This document shows positions 1 to 11,400 of a DNA stretch of 64,000 nt, piece after piece. The DNA comes from Paramacrobiotus metropolitanus. Taxonomy: Eukaryota > Tardigrada > Eutardigrada > Parachela > Macrobiotidae. How positions within the stretch are numbered: the first letter of the stretch is position 1; each line of letters starts with the position of its first letter. The stretch covers positions 310,001-374,000 of the forward strand of contig NW_026570317.1 of NCBI RefSeq assembly GCF_019649055.1. Direction: 5' to 3'. The notes under the pieces were generated by a model. It worked only from the letters and a program-made list of their open reading frames with translations. It did not search any database and was not told the DNA's origin. The position numbers and the translations under genes are program-made.

Positions 1-163
1 CTGAAAACATACAGAGGAAAGCGTAAGACGATATTGCACAGCTCAGGTTATAAAACAATAAACGCGGGAACGAGCCAGTTAGTGCTGAAGCGTCTTTTAT
101 TACATATATACATAAAACGGTTGTTCACAGAAAAACTTCCCAACAACTTCAGAAACGATCACA

Positions 164-440
164 TTAAGCATCAATCGACAGAGGCGGCCTAATCACAGAG
201 AAAATTTGGTCTAAATTTGCCCCTATCGGCGCTGTCCCCAAGTTCGATGCCGCATTTCCTCGATGAATATCGATGCTAATCCCCTAGCGAAGATATTCTC
301 TGACTCGTTTTTCGCCGGTTTCCTGTCTCATCATCTGTCCGAATTCCGTTATCGTGCGGGCAACTTCCGGTCCGGGCGATCCGAGCGTTTCAAAACCAAG
401 AGCGCGAAACACGTAGTCCTGGCCGATATCACGTTTCGTT
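164..440 (-). pseudogene. 3' tail of a non-LTR retrotransposon polyprotein (degenerate)
   Basis: Read on the minus strand, this stretch encodes the extreme C-terminal part of a LINE-type polyprotein. The order seen is a FETLG motif, a TGEKR stretch and an IHRGNAAS-LGT motif before a stop at 164-166. The same order of motifs (FETFG, TGESRS, RGNA-SVL-T) appears in the independent fragment at 15.55-16.29 kb, which supports homology between the two. One in-frame TAG interrupts the frame just before GISIDIHRGN, and the frame is lost upstream of about 440, so this is a dead 5'-truncated copy. Assignment to the family of elements with a restriction-like endonuclease is an inference from the longer second fragment. 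Confidence 0.6.
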
Positions 441-549
441 GGAATGCGACTATTTCAATCCAATAAAACGAAATACTACTCGATTTCAAATATATATTTC
501 TAGATACTGTATGTTGGCTGTTTAAAAGTCTCGTTTTAAATTAATGTGT

Positions 550-876
550 TTACCGCTTTGCTTGCGAATATATTAAAACACTGCACAATAGCAACAGCGA
601 CAACTGTTCACTTTTTACGTTGGCCTCCGGTGTTTTTTGCAGCCCGTTTGCGCGAATTTGTTGCGCAAAATGGACACTTCCAGTCGCCGTCCACAGGAAC
701 TTGCTGCTTCTTTGCCGCGTGTTCATTGATGGAACGTTTACGCAAGCCTCGTGAAAGTTTAAACCGCACGTGGAACAGGACGAAAACTTTGACCGTGAAG
801 AACCTGCGGCAGTAGATTTAGATGAACATTCCAACTGCGGAACTTTTTCGTAACATTTGGCGCAGGCATCTTGCAA
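550..876 (-). CDS. Open frame with Cys/His zinc-finger-like spacing, unassigned
   Basis: An open frame of about 108 codons on the minus strand has no ATG at its start, so it would be an exon or a fragment. It contains CAKC near its beginning and then CSTCGLNFHEAC. This C-x2-C ... C-x2-C-x4-H-x2-C spacing is typical of PHD-like or other treble-clef zinc modules. It lies between a retroelement tail and a minisatellite, which makes an origin from a transposable element plausible. I do not recognise the family and give no function. Confidence 0.3.
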   Translation of the reverse strand: MQDACAKCYEKVPQLECSSKSTAAGSSRSKFSSCSTCGLNFHEACVNVPSMNTRQRSSKFLWTATGSVHFAQQIRANGLQKTPEANVKSEQLSLLLLCSVLIYSQAKR

Positions 877-994
877 AAGTTCTCCACTATGACGGTTAAT
901 TCTTACATGCTAATAACATACTTACTTACAAGCACTTGGAAATTCGCGTTATTTATTAGCTTCCGCATGCAACTTCAATACCTTAGCAACTCAG

Positions 995-1475
995 TACAGT
1001 GGATAGTACTGGATACAGTGTCTGTACAGTGGTTACCGTGTCGGTACAGTGCGTACTCATAGGATACAGTGTGGGTACAGTTTTCAGTGTCGGTACAGTG
1101 GGTTCGCATTGGATACAGTGTCGGTACAGTGGATACAGTGTCGGTACAGTGGATACATTGTCGGTACAGTGCGTACTCATAGGATACAGTGTGGGTACAG
1201 TTGTTACAGTGTCGGTACAGTGGGTTCGCATTGGATACAGTGTCGGTACAGTGGATACAGTGTCGGTACAGTGGGTGCAGTGTCGGTACAGTAGTTACAC
1301 TTAGGATACAGTGCCGGTACAGTGGGTACGCATAGGATACAGTGTCAATACAGTGGGTACAGTGTCGGTACAGTGGTTACACATAGGATACAGTGCCGGT
1401 ACAGTGGGTACGCATAGGATACAGTGTCGGTACAGTAGGTACGCATAAGATACAATGTCGGTACGGTTCAATTGA
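995..1475. repeat. Minisatellite, about 20-bp unit
   Basis: A tandem array is built on a unit close to TACAGTGTCGGTACAGTGGA, with inserted variants carrying GCGTACTCATAGGA or TTCGCATTGGA. A longer higher-order period is visible because these variants recur in the same order. The array stops about 20-40 bases before the kinase coding sequence begins and would lie in an intron or 5' flank of that gene. The long frames inside it on both strands are by-products of the repeat. Confidence 0.9.
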
Positions 1476-1488
1476 GAAGCCCTAACTC

Positions 1489-3383
1489 GTGCCATCTCTC
1501 GAGAAGCTTATCTTTTTTGAGCCAGAAAAGAAAACTTTGAAAATTGCCGACTACAGCAAGGACATGATGAGCTGCGCCGTGACCCTACCCGACGAGGAAT
1601 TCACACTCGCGAGATCGCCATGGCAGTACAAGGCCCCGGAAGTAGCCAGTCCTGCCAAATACGGTGGCAGCGGCCGCCACACAGACGTTTGGAGTTTGGC
1701 GTGCGTCATGGTTTTCATGCTACAAGGAAAAGCACCAGTCTTCCGGCACACATCCGGAAAGCGTACCGTGGAGGCGGAATCCGATGCGGATGTGCAGAGG
1801 GCGCTGGCGGTTGGGGTTGGGCCATACATCGCCGAGAACTTTCAGCGGAGTTACGAGGACGAAGAAGATTTTTTGAAGCTGACAAGAGAACTACTACAAC
1901 GCATTTTCGTCGCCCATAAAGACCGGCGATTGACCCTTGATACCGTGAACAGCTTGTATTTGCACTTTATTGATTGTAAGTCCTTTTTATTGGTTGCCTC
2001 GCTAGAGCTACCTGAAACGCTCTTGTTTAGACATTCCAGAAATTCAGATGAATGGAAGCGGACCTACAAGTTCTCCAATTTCCGAAATTAATGACTTACC
2101 GGATTTAGGACCGGATGGCGCAAAACTAGTGCCAGATATTGTTAAATTGGGAGAACATGGCGTGGAAAGAGTACTTGGGAGTTCATGCTGCTATAAGTAC
2201 ACATCACGAGTTGACAAACTGGGACAAGGAACTTATGGCAGTGTTTTCAAGGCCGTGATTACCAATCCTGCTGATGTCGCAGGCCTAACGACTGTAGCTG
2301 TCAAGGAGATTTTTGTTCAGCAAATCGAGGATTGTGGGCTTTCAAAGAGCACTTTAAATGCGGAAAGGTGGAAGCACCTGTTACTACTGAAACATGAGAA
2401 TATTGTCCGGTACCATAAGATTAGCATCTTTAAAACCCGCAACGGCACAGCGATTGAGCTGGTAATGGACTACATTCCAGGTGAGTAAATTGTTGTGGTA
2501 CTATTGACGGTTTCACATAAAGCCACTTAGCTCAACAGACAGACGTATCTGCACGACATCAGCAATATTCTGGATTTAGGATAACAGTATGTCTTTGGAA
2601 TGTGATTACAGGCGGAGATTTGGCCAAATATGTAGCTAGTCGCAGACTCGCAGGAAATCTGGCCAGGAACTTTCATTGAAAGCCGTCGTCCACTTTGCAC
2701 GTCAAATCTCTAGAGGATTGTCATATCTGCACTCCATAAACGTCATACATGGGGACCTGAAGCCAGCCAACATACTCCTGCGAGGAGCTACTCTGCTAAT
2801 TGGTGATCTGGATGACCGGATTGTAATGATGAGTAACCGCACATGTACGAAAGACATAACGCATCTGCGTGGGACGGCTCGCTATATGTCACCCGAAATG
2901 GTCAAGACGTTCGTTGACCAGCAAGAGGGGGAGAGAGTCGGCCAAAAAACGGACGTTTGGAGTTTGGGCTGCATTCTTGTTGACCTGCTACAGTGTTCCT
3001 CAGGAGTGGTTGGAAAGTGGTTATGGCGACGTGACACCAGGGAAATCGTGGAAGTAACATATTTGCCGGATATCCTAGTTTTAATCCAAATAGCTAACGG
3101 GTTCGTACCGCTGTTTAAAGGCAGAACGGATGACACAGTCAGAAGTCTGGTCGAACGAGCGCTTTGCCAAAATATTAACCACCGAATATCATCACAGGAG
3201 CTGTTGGAAGAGCTGGAAAAGATTTCTGTTCACAGACACGAATATTCACGGGATTGTTGGAAGAGCTCACAGGAGCTGTTGGAAGAGCTGGAAAAGATTT
3301 CTGTTCACAGACACGAATATTCACGGGATGGCAGTTTATCAAACGTTTCTTCCGAAGTGATGTTAGATTACGAATACGATTAG
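1489..3383 (+). CDS. Tandem two-domain protein kinase (5' incomplete, one frameshift)
   Basis: Three exons are visible: about 1489-1975, 2031-2480 and 2612-3383. The first carries the C-lobe of a kinase domain (KIADYSKD where DFG is expected, YKAPE for the APE motif, TDVWSLACV for helix F). A 55-base GT...AG intron (1976-2030) joins in phase 1 to a second, fuller domain. That domain has a glycine loop GQGTYGSVFK, VAVKEI with the ATP-binding lysine, HGDLKPANILL for the catalytic loop, GDLDD where DFG is expected, YMSPEM and KTDVWSLGCILVDLL. The sequence resembles MAP3K/STE-type kinases. There is no ATG in the first exon, whose frame is closed at 1483, so an exon or start is missing upstream, possibly beyond the minisatellite. 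After the second splice the frame GGDLAKYVAS hits a stop at about 2675, while the kinase sequence resumes one frame over (LKAVVHFARQISRGL). This is a real lesion or a sequence error. Confidence 0.7.
3192..3329 (+). repeat. 75-bp in-frame direct duplication inside the kinase 3' exon
   Basis: The segment beginning TCACAGGAGCTGTTGGAAGA at 3192 recurs at 3267, an offset of exactly 75 bases, and the two copies are almost identical. The result is two consecutive 25-residue copies of a helical stretch containing ELLEELEKISVHRHEYSRD right after the kinase fold. The near identity suggests a recent event. The unit is a multiple of three, so the frame is kept. Confidence 0.9.
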
Positions 3384-3554
3384 CCGAATGAGAGTTGAAA
3401 TTTATTTTGACGAGCATACCGTTGGAAAAAAAGCGTTTATTATCGTGAGAATCATTATCCCTGTAGCAACCATATATGTACTGAGATTTTCCACTGGAAA
3501 ACTAGCAAAGGAAGATCAGATGTGGACTCAGACAACTTTCGGTAAATTTTTTTC

Positions 3555-3655
3555 GATAATGGTCTGTGCGTAATATTTTTGGATAATGGTCTGTGTGTAA
3601 TATTTTTGGATAATGGTCTGTGTGTAATATTTTTCGATAATGGTATGTGCGTGCA
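3555..3655. repeat. 27-bp tandem repeat, nearly four copies
   Basis: The unit GATAATGGTCTGTGCGTAAT followed by ATTTTTG is repeated with one or two changes per copy. It lies in the 3' flank of the kinase gene. Confidence 0.85.
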
Positions 3656-4194
3656 TGTCAGTAAATAGCATACTCGTTGTCTGTTCGGTAGGATTGCAAT
3701 TATACCTAGTATTGGCTTTCAAATGCCGGGATACCGTCTTCGTATGGATATCTGCTGTCTGGTAATTGCACCGATGGCTTTTATTGTTTGAACAAGTAAG
3801 TAAACGTGATCATAATGTGATACTGAAATATAATTTTATGATATCCTAATTCAGATCTATATGGCCACGAATGGGATACACCAGAGCCGGCAAACCAGAA
3901 AAGACTGACCCCAACCTGACTGATATTCTGAAAGCCCGTAGTCGAAAACCCGGCCAGATAGTATTCATTTCTTTCAGAACCTCTCCCGCTTGGAACGCCA
4001 AAGCGGAAGAGTTTTGACTACCTTCACCAAATGCAACTAAATTATTGTAGCAATAAGTACTATCGGGGTTTTTTTAACCAGGCCATGTTGCCACGTAAAC
4101 CAACTGAAATATAGCTAGAAAATGAACGTCATTCCTACTATTTATATTATCAGAATCTTTTAATTAGCAGATCGTTATTATGAAAATTTCTGCA

Positions 4195-5865
4195 CGAGTG
4201 CCGGCGGATCAAGAGACCACGCTACCGGTACTGCCCAGTTTACGGGGCCCGTTAGGTGAGAGGATGAACAAGCTACCGGTACTGTTCAGTGTACGGGACC
4301 CGCTAGATGAGCGGGTGACCAAGCTACCGGTACTGTCCAGTGCACAGAGCTCGTTAAGCAAACGGAGTGACCAAGCTACCGGCACTGTGCATTGAACAGG
4401 GCCCAGCTGTGAGGGCTGGGAGGTAAACGAGTGACCAAGCCACCGGTATTGTCCAGTGTATGGGAACGGATAAGTGAGCGGGTGGCCGAGCTACGGATAC
4501 TGTCCTGTGCCTCTCGCCATACATAATCCTAGGCGGACGAATGACCAAGCTACTGGTACGCTACGTCAATGTACGGGACCCGATAGGTGAGCAGGTGACC
4601 AAGCTACCGGTACTGTCCAGTGTTCGGACCCGCTAGGTGAGCGGGTGACCGAGCTATCGATATATACTGTCCAATGTGCGGAGCCCGTTAGGCGAACAAA
4701 ATGCCCAAGGTACCAATACTGTCCAGCGAAAATAGCCCGTTAGGCAAACCAGCTAGCCGGTGACCGAGCTAGCGGATGCACAGAGCCCGTTAGGAGAACG
4801 ATTGACCGAGCTACCGGTACTGTCCAGTGTACGGGACCCCTTAGGTGAGAGGATGACCAAGCTACCGGTACTGTGCAGCAAACGAGGCCCCTGAGGTAAC
4901 GAGTGACCAAGCCAACGGTACTGTCCAGTGTACGGGAACGGATAGGTGAGCGGGTGACCGAGCTACCGGTACTGTCCAGTGTACGGGACCCCTTAGGTGA
5001 GAGGATGACCAAGCTACCGGTACTGTGCAGTAAACGAGGCCCCTGAGGTAAACGAGTGACCAAGCCAACGGTACTGTCCAGTGTACGGGAACGGATAGGT
5101 GAGCGGGTGACCGAGCTACCGGTGCTGTCCAGTGCCTCATCGCCATACATATTTCAGGCGCACGAATGACCAAGCTACTGATACGCTACGTCAAGTGTAC
5201 GGGACCCGTTAGGTAGCGGGTGACCGAGCAACCGTTACTATCGAGCGTCCGGGACCCGCTACGTGAGCGTGTGACCGAGCTACCGATACTGTACAGTGTG
5301 CGGAGCCTGTTAGGCGAACGAAATGACCAAGCTACCCCACTGTCCAGCGCAGATAGCCCGTTAGGCAAACGAGCCTGCCGGTAACCGAGCTAGCGGATGC
5401 ACAGAGCTCTGTAGGCGAGCGGGTGACCGAGCAACCGGTACTTTCCAGTGTACGGGACCCGCTAGGTGAGCGGGTGACCGAGCTACCGATACCATCCAAT
5501 GTGAGCAGCCTGTTAGGCGAACGAATGACCAAGCTACCAATACTGTCCGGTGCACAGTCACCGGTTGACCCAGCAACCCGTACTGTCCAGTCTACCGGAC
5601 CCGTTAGGTAAACGGGTGGCCGAGCTACCGGTACTGTCGGCCCGTTAGGCATACGAGCTAGCCGGTGACCCTGCTACCGCTACTACTTTGAGCCCGTTAG
5701 GGGAACGAATGACCGATCTAACGGTACTGTCCAGTGTACGAGACCGGTTAGGTCAGCGGACAGCGGGTGACCGAGCTAACGGTACTGTCCAGTGTACCGG
5801 ACCCGTTAGGCAAGCGGGTGACAGTTCTGTCCATTGCACAGATTCGTCACATGCAGAACCAGTGA
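4195..5865. repeat. Large minisatellite, about 51-bp unit
   Basis: About 1.7 kb is built from a unit near 51 bases that contains GAGCTACCGGTACTGTCCAG, then TGTACGGGACCCGTTAGG, then TGAGCGGGTGACC. Copies vary by substitutions and small indels, and longer blocks of several units recur, for example around 4800-4960 and 4960-5120. All frames read through it are repeat artefacts. The hairpin at 6106-6148 follows it. Confidence 0.9.
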
Positions 5866-6105
5866 CCGAGCTTCCACTACCCAGATTAATCAGGTTAAGG
5901 ATCACAGAATCATGGATTCAGATGTGAGAATTTAGAGTGATTCGAAAGAATCATGAACTGATTAAAAAAGTCATACTCGTATAATAATCAAATCCGTGTT
6001 TTATATAAAATCCGGTTTTTCCGCTAATACGATGTACCGATTATGCTTGGACGAAATATGTTATTTTAATAAATATTCATCGGAAACTAAATAAAGTGGC
6101 CGTTG

Positions 6106-6148
6106 ACCACAAGAAACGCGGAGGCGAAGCCGAGGCTGTTTCTTGTAC
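6106..6148. repeat. Short hairpin ACAAGAAAC...GTTTCTTGT, shared with 18.55 kb
   Basis: ACAAGAAACGCGGAGGCGAA is followed by GCCGAGGCTGTTTCTTGTA and can fold into a stem. A near copy lies at 18546-18580. Both follow a minisatellite of related sequence in the same order, which suggests that the two parts belong to one element family. Confidence 0.6.
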
Positions 6149-8458
6149 ATACATTATCACTCGTATAACCCAGCACGCTTCGTTACCTTTACACTTACAA
6201 CCTGCAGCGTACACTGTAATTTGTGTCAGCCTTTATTGTCTTGTGGTTGGTACAAAAAATACATGTGGTTCATAATTTCACGAAAATAATCAAACAAAGT
6301 GTTAGCTGATTGACAAAAAGGCAACATTTTGGCGCCGCAAATAAAGGGCAAGCCGACCTCCACATCGCTAAGAGCCTAAAAGAGGCCTAAAAAAAGAATG
6401 AAGGGCCTCAAAAAAAGAATGAAGTAGCAAAAGCTGATTGAACAACTCCGCCCACTCCAAATGCCGATGGCGAATGGCAGTTGCACATTCTTTGATGGAA
6501 TGATAGACCTTATGCTTCTGCTTGATGTGGGCCAGATATCCAACGGTCGACCGTTATTCCAACAGCGGGGCATCGTATATCCAGGAGCCTGCTCCACAAA
6601 TTGCAGGGAAAAAAAGGAAGATGCAGAAGATTTGCTTCCATAATAAATCTCCATTACCCGATGGGCAAACACTAATTATGAGCGCCGCGTTCAAGTAAAA
6701 AAACCCATACTTTGGCAAAGAAAAACAGTGGGAAAATAGCGAGAAAAGGGGTACAGAAAACTTCTAGATTTATTGGCCGTTCGGTATCGTCTTTCCTCCC
6801 GTTAAATATAATACATAAAATTCGTATCGTAAAATTCGTATCGCTTTACTCAATTCGCTTTTGCTGACGAGTATACTGGTGCAGGATTGGTCTGGCAGGC
6901 GCTACCACTGGAGGAAGTTTGGTGTTCACTGGGCTAGGACTCTGAGCAGGTTCTGGCTGCTGCATAGCGGCAGGTGAGGCATAGGAGGTTGCTCTTCAGG
7001 CTCTGCTGTTGCTTCCAGTTTTATTGGTTTTGACACTGATGGCAGCGCGACATCGTTTGGTTCAGTTTCAGTGTACGGACCTCGTGGCCGGATTTGCTCA
7101 TCGTGCTGAAATTGCTCCTCTCCACCAACGGAAAGTGTCCACTATCGGCTACCTTCCTTTGATCGGAGCTGTCCTGGAGCCCAGTGGGGTTTAGGACGGA
7201 GGCGGAAATCGCGCACATTACCAAGAGGCCACCATGGAAGAGTTCTTCTTGGGGTGCTGTTCGAAATTTCGTATGTAACCGCTTACCACTCACAGCTGCA
7301 GCCTATCTTGGCGTACGGTTGAAGTTCAAAAGTTCCGACTAGATAGCCAAAGATGGTGGTCCTTTTTTAGTCATCCATTGAGTACCAAGTGCCGACGGTT
7401 ATGATCTAGTGTCTTAGCATCTCAACACGCGGCAATTTTTGTGTCGAAATATTTTAACGACGCCCCTACCGAGCCGGTTTTATTGTCCCATTCAAACAAT
7501 CAGCCCCAGGAAAATATGAAGTTTTCTATAAGGCACAGTCAATTTTCGAAACATTTTTACTTAGCATTTTAAGGAGTCTTAAGTTAGCTGTCAGCTTTAG
7601 TACTGTAGAAAACCTCTTCAGCATTGATGATACGGGTACGTCGAAGGATGCCGATTTCGGTCTGATGGTGCAACTGGCGCGGTTTATCAAAAGGACGCTA
7701 ATGGTGACTTGATGCGCTTGTTCAAAGCCCAGGAATTAAAACGAAAATATTCCTTGGACAACGACCTAAAACCGCTTTATACTGTAATACAATGCCGGAA
7801 CCAGAGGTTACAACAAAACCGATACGCAACGGTATTTGACTCTGTGGAAATTATGTGGGTTTGTGTTGTCAACAGCAAGTTTATAACCACCCGTCGCTGG
7901 TCAATCTTTTCGGCAACGTATTAAAAGATTAACTACTATTCGTATAGACCGAAGCAGTCCAACCCGTGTCAAGCCATTAACAGACTGCAGATGGTTTGCC
8001 ATTTGTAATACTCTGCATGCGGAATTTGAATATTTCTGCTTAATATTAATGCGACCAGCCATCCACCATTGGTTTGCAAGAAATGTTTTGCATCGAAATC
8101 AGCGGCATTGGTACGGGGTACGAACATGCGACTTGTAGATAGTCTGGACATGCCAAACCTATTGCAGTCGATAGCGACGAAGATGCTACCACGATTCCGA
8201 ACCGTCATCAATAATTTTGTGCCATTAATAAATTTATGCTCCATTATAGTAAAGTTTCGGGTCAAAATGCTTATTTTTACCTATTTCCACGCATAATTTT
8301 AAAGCAGAATGCTAGATGATACTGTAAAGAATTATCAGAAAAACACTGCGAGAAATACCAGTTTAAGCGCAAATAGTATGCCAGCCCCATGTTCCTTCAG
8401 GAATGCACGCGCACCGCAATACACAAAGCTTTGTCATCTAACAAGCAAAAACGGCTGC
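6149..8458. other. Stretch without a supported gene
   Basis: No gene could be established here. Open frames on both strands are short and lack recognisable motifs. On the minus strand about 6.9-7.27 kb there is a region of better codon-like composition. It includes a frame with PWWPLGNVRDFRLRP followed by a Pro/Glu-rich stretch, and could be the tail of a retroelement polyprotein, but its frame is broken and I cannot confirm it. Confidence 0.3.
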
Positions 8459-11400
8459 TCAGAAGCTCGATGTGGATCCTTGGTGGCTAAGCGGCAGAAT
8501 CTCCCGTTCTAGTGAAATGACGGCGTACTTGCCGGGTTCCTTCAGTGTGGGTCGCAGGGGGATCATGCTGGCCAGAATTTCCTACAAACAGCAATTACGA
8601 AAACAGTTCAGTTAGCTTATCTGCAGAATGACCCAGGAAAGGTCAAAGCTTTGTCGGCATACTTGTGTGAAACCGTCATGCGGATCGAGGAGGTTTTCCA
8701 CCACCTGGAAATGGTCGCGTCCGAGGAACTGTGTTAGCTCCACTTTCATGCCTTTCTGTTTCTCTAAGCGTTTCTTCAGTGCCTTAAAAAGTTGTGAACT
8801 TTATTTTGCATTTATTTTATCTTTTAAAACGTTTATTTGGCGGTATGATTTCAGACATTTTCAGTTAAGCATGCGTAGAGTAGATAAACATGTTGTCTTC
8901 TCCTTTACTCAGTTCTATTGCAAATTACGCGCTTATGAAAAAGAGAGATATCGTAGATTAGTGGCTAATAGCAATATCTGTTTGTCTGGCGTATTCAAGC
9001 ATTTATTAAAGCTTAAAGCAGAAGTTCATCAGTAATTAATAAAAGCTTTAACTATGTTTTAGCTGCTTTATTTTGCATGTTTACATAACTTTTCATTCGT
9101 TTTTTGCTATCCTTTAATTTATCTGTGTTTTTCAGTAACTACCAAAGCTTTGTAACGGGTTCGTACCCCAAGGATTTTTAATTTAAAAGAATATGAGGAA
9201 CCAGGAAGTAACAGGTGCGTACCAGAAAGTACTCTTCCGCTTCGTCGTTGAGAACCGGCGAGTCAAACTGCGCGACGCAGACGTTGAAGACGGTATCTTT
9301 GGAGGCTTTGAAGTTTCGGCTGAGCTGCTTGACGCAGATGCTGCTCACCGGGCTGCAGTTGGTAATTTCTTCACTGCGCACAAACAGCATACGCATAAAG
9401 TACACAAACACTCAGCGACAGTGTTGATTGCGGTGTGTGCATTATGCAAACGCGCTGCATACTTGGTTAGTTGTAAATAGCCGTTATGATAGGTTTTGGT
9501 CAACGGCTTCAAGTTGTAAACTCCGCCAACGAGCCATATCGCTGCAACACAGAACAACATGCTGAGTTGGCAGTGGCTGTTTTGATTGTTCTACATATTC
9601 AAAAATTAGCAAGGCAGCAAATGCAAATCCTACACTTATGGAAAATGAATGTACAGGTAAATATTCTATTTTTCTACCATAAATTTTATTTTAAGCAGCT
9701 GAATCTGAGCGACAGTGTAATGGCATTTGCGGTTAAATTAACATACTTATTATGCATGATTTTAGTAAGAAAAAAGCTCGCTGCAAAAAATGGCGATAAT
9801 TGTACAGTAGAGGAGTGGCGACAGAAACGGGAAAACTTGGAGGTATCGTATTCGTGGCTTACAATAATAAAATTAGACACAAAAAAATTCAGTTCGAATT
9901 TCTTTTCCTTCAAAAAAACAATGCATTATGAACAGTATGTAATTCTTTTTTACCTTCTCATAATTGTAACGGCTGCGGTGCCGTTAGTATTTAAAATAGT
10001 CACTATATTTTATCAAAAAGAGCAAACGTTATCAAAATCAAATCAGTACATAAACAAAAATTTTAAATAAAATACCGACGTTTTAACAATTTTCGCAGTC
10101 AATTGGAGCGTCAATTATTTACAGGTAATCCCGTTTTTCGTCCCACATCTGCGCATTGTTGCCAGCATCTTCGATTTGCTCTAGTAACATTGTATTCCGT
10201 GTATTGATTGGCATGTGTAATCGACTCGGGAGTTAAAATCGATGCGAGTCAATGCCGCTCGTACACCGCAACACACCGCCTCTTCCGCTGCTGATCGGCG
10301 CTGAATCGTCTGTCTCGTTGTGACAGACGCACAGGTGCATACGTACACTGTACATACGCAGAGCAGTGAGACGTTTGTAGCCGGCAGGTTGTGGTAACAA
10401 GGTTCCTCAATGGCGGAGAATAACAAGATTACCAGGTCAACAGACGAATCTCTCGCTCTTCTCTGTCACAACACTTTCTCTTCAGCGCTATTTTATATTT
10501 TAATTAAACGATTCGCCTGGGATTTTTTGATGTAATAGAAGCCGTGCATCGGATAATAATATAGAATTATCCTGTTTCGCTACATTAGTAACAATTCCCT
10601 CGCTCCAAAAATCAAATAAACATAATAATATAATTCTTGCAGCAAAAATGCTTACGATTCTTACAGTACGCGGCATAATTCTTACAGCAAAAATGCGATG
10701 GTAATTTTCTGTTTTTTATTACGATTTTCTTCTTTTCTTATTACGAGTTTTGTTCAGCAGTGTGAAAAGCTTACCTTTGATCAGGTGGAAATTTTTCTGC
10801 ACAAGCGGCGGATAATTAGCGCTGAGCATCATGCCCAGGAGGTGGGCTCCCCACGAGTGACCGCACATGAGGATTCCACTGTAAAACCCCAAGATGAAAA
10901 CATAATCAGCATAATCAGCAAATTTTTCGATTCGCCATTAATGTATTAATTTTATTGACTGATTTATTTATTTATTCGTTCCTATTTTAGCCATGCAGTG
11001 TAACTGTGTAAGCACTTGTCAGTAAACGTCAACGATCCAAAATTAATACGTATTACAGATGATATCGTAGAGCAATGGCGCTGCTAGAGCGGGCTGAAAA
11101 AAGCAGATGTCGTCAGTCAAAACGAAACAAAATGTAGAAAACAAAAATTTTATGCACTTATTTTATGCCATAATTTTTATTATTTATGCGGTTATTTCGA
11201 AAGCCGTTATTATGGAATTCTTAAATTGTAAAAAAAAGCTCATTATTTTGTCTATCCGCTTTTTATTTTAATTGCTTTTGAATGGGTTTTTCAATCTTAT
11301 TTTTTTTATGATAGTTCAGTTTTTAATACGAATTCTGTTCTGGATATTTTCCGATTTATGTTCCTTATTTCTAATATTTATTGCGGATACTTGCCTGCAT

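Noticed and set aside
983-1495. Long open frames on both strands rich in TVGTDTV-type repeats
   Set aside because: They are translations of the 20-bp minisatellite, with no stop because of the unit composition.
4180-5927. Several frames with LPVLSSVRDPLGER-type repeats on both strands
   Set aside because: Products of the 51-bp minisatellite, present in several frames at once.
9486-10070. Plus-strand frame of 194 codons
   Set aside because: It runs antisense over an exon and intron of the formamidase-like gene, is AT-driven (Lys/Phe/Ile-rich) and has no motif.
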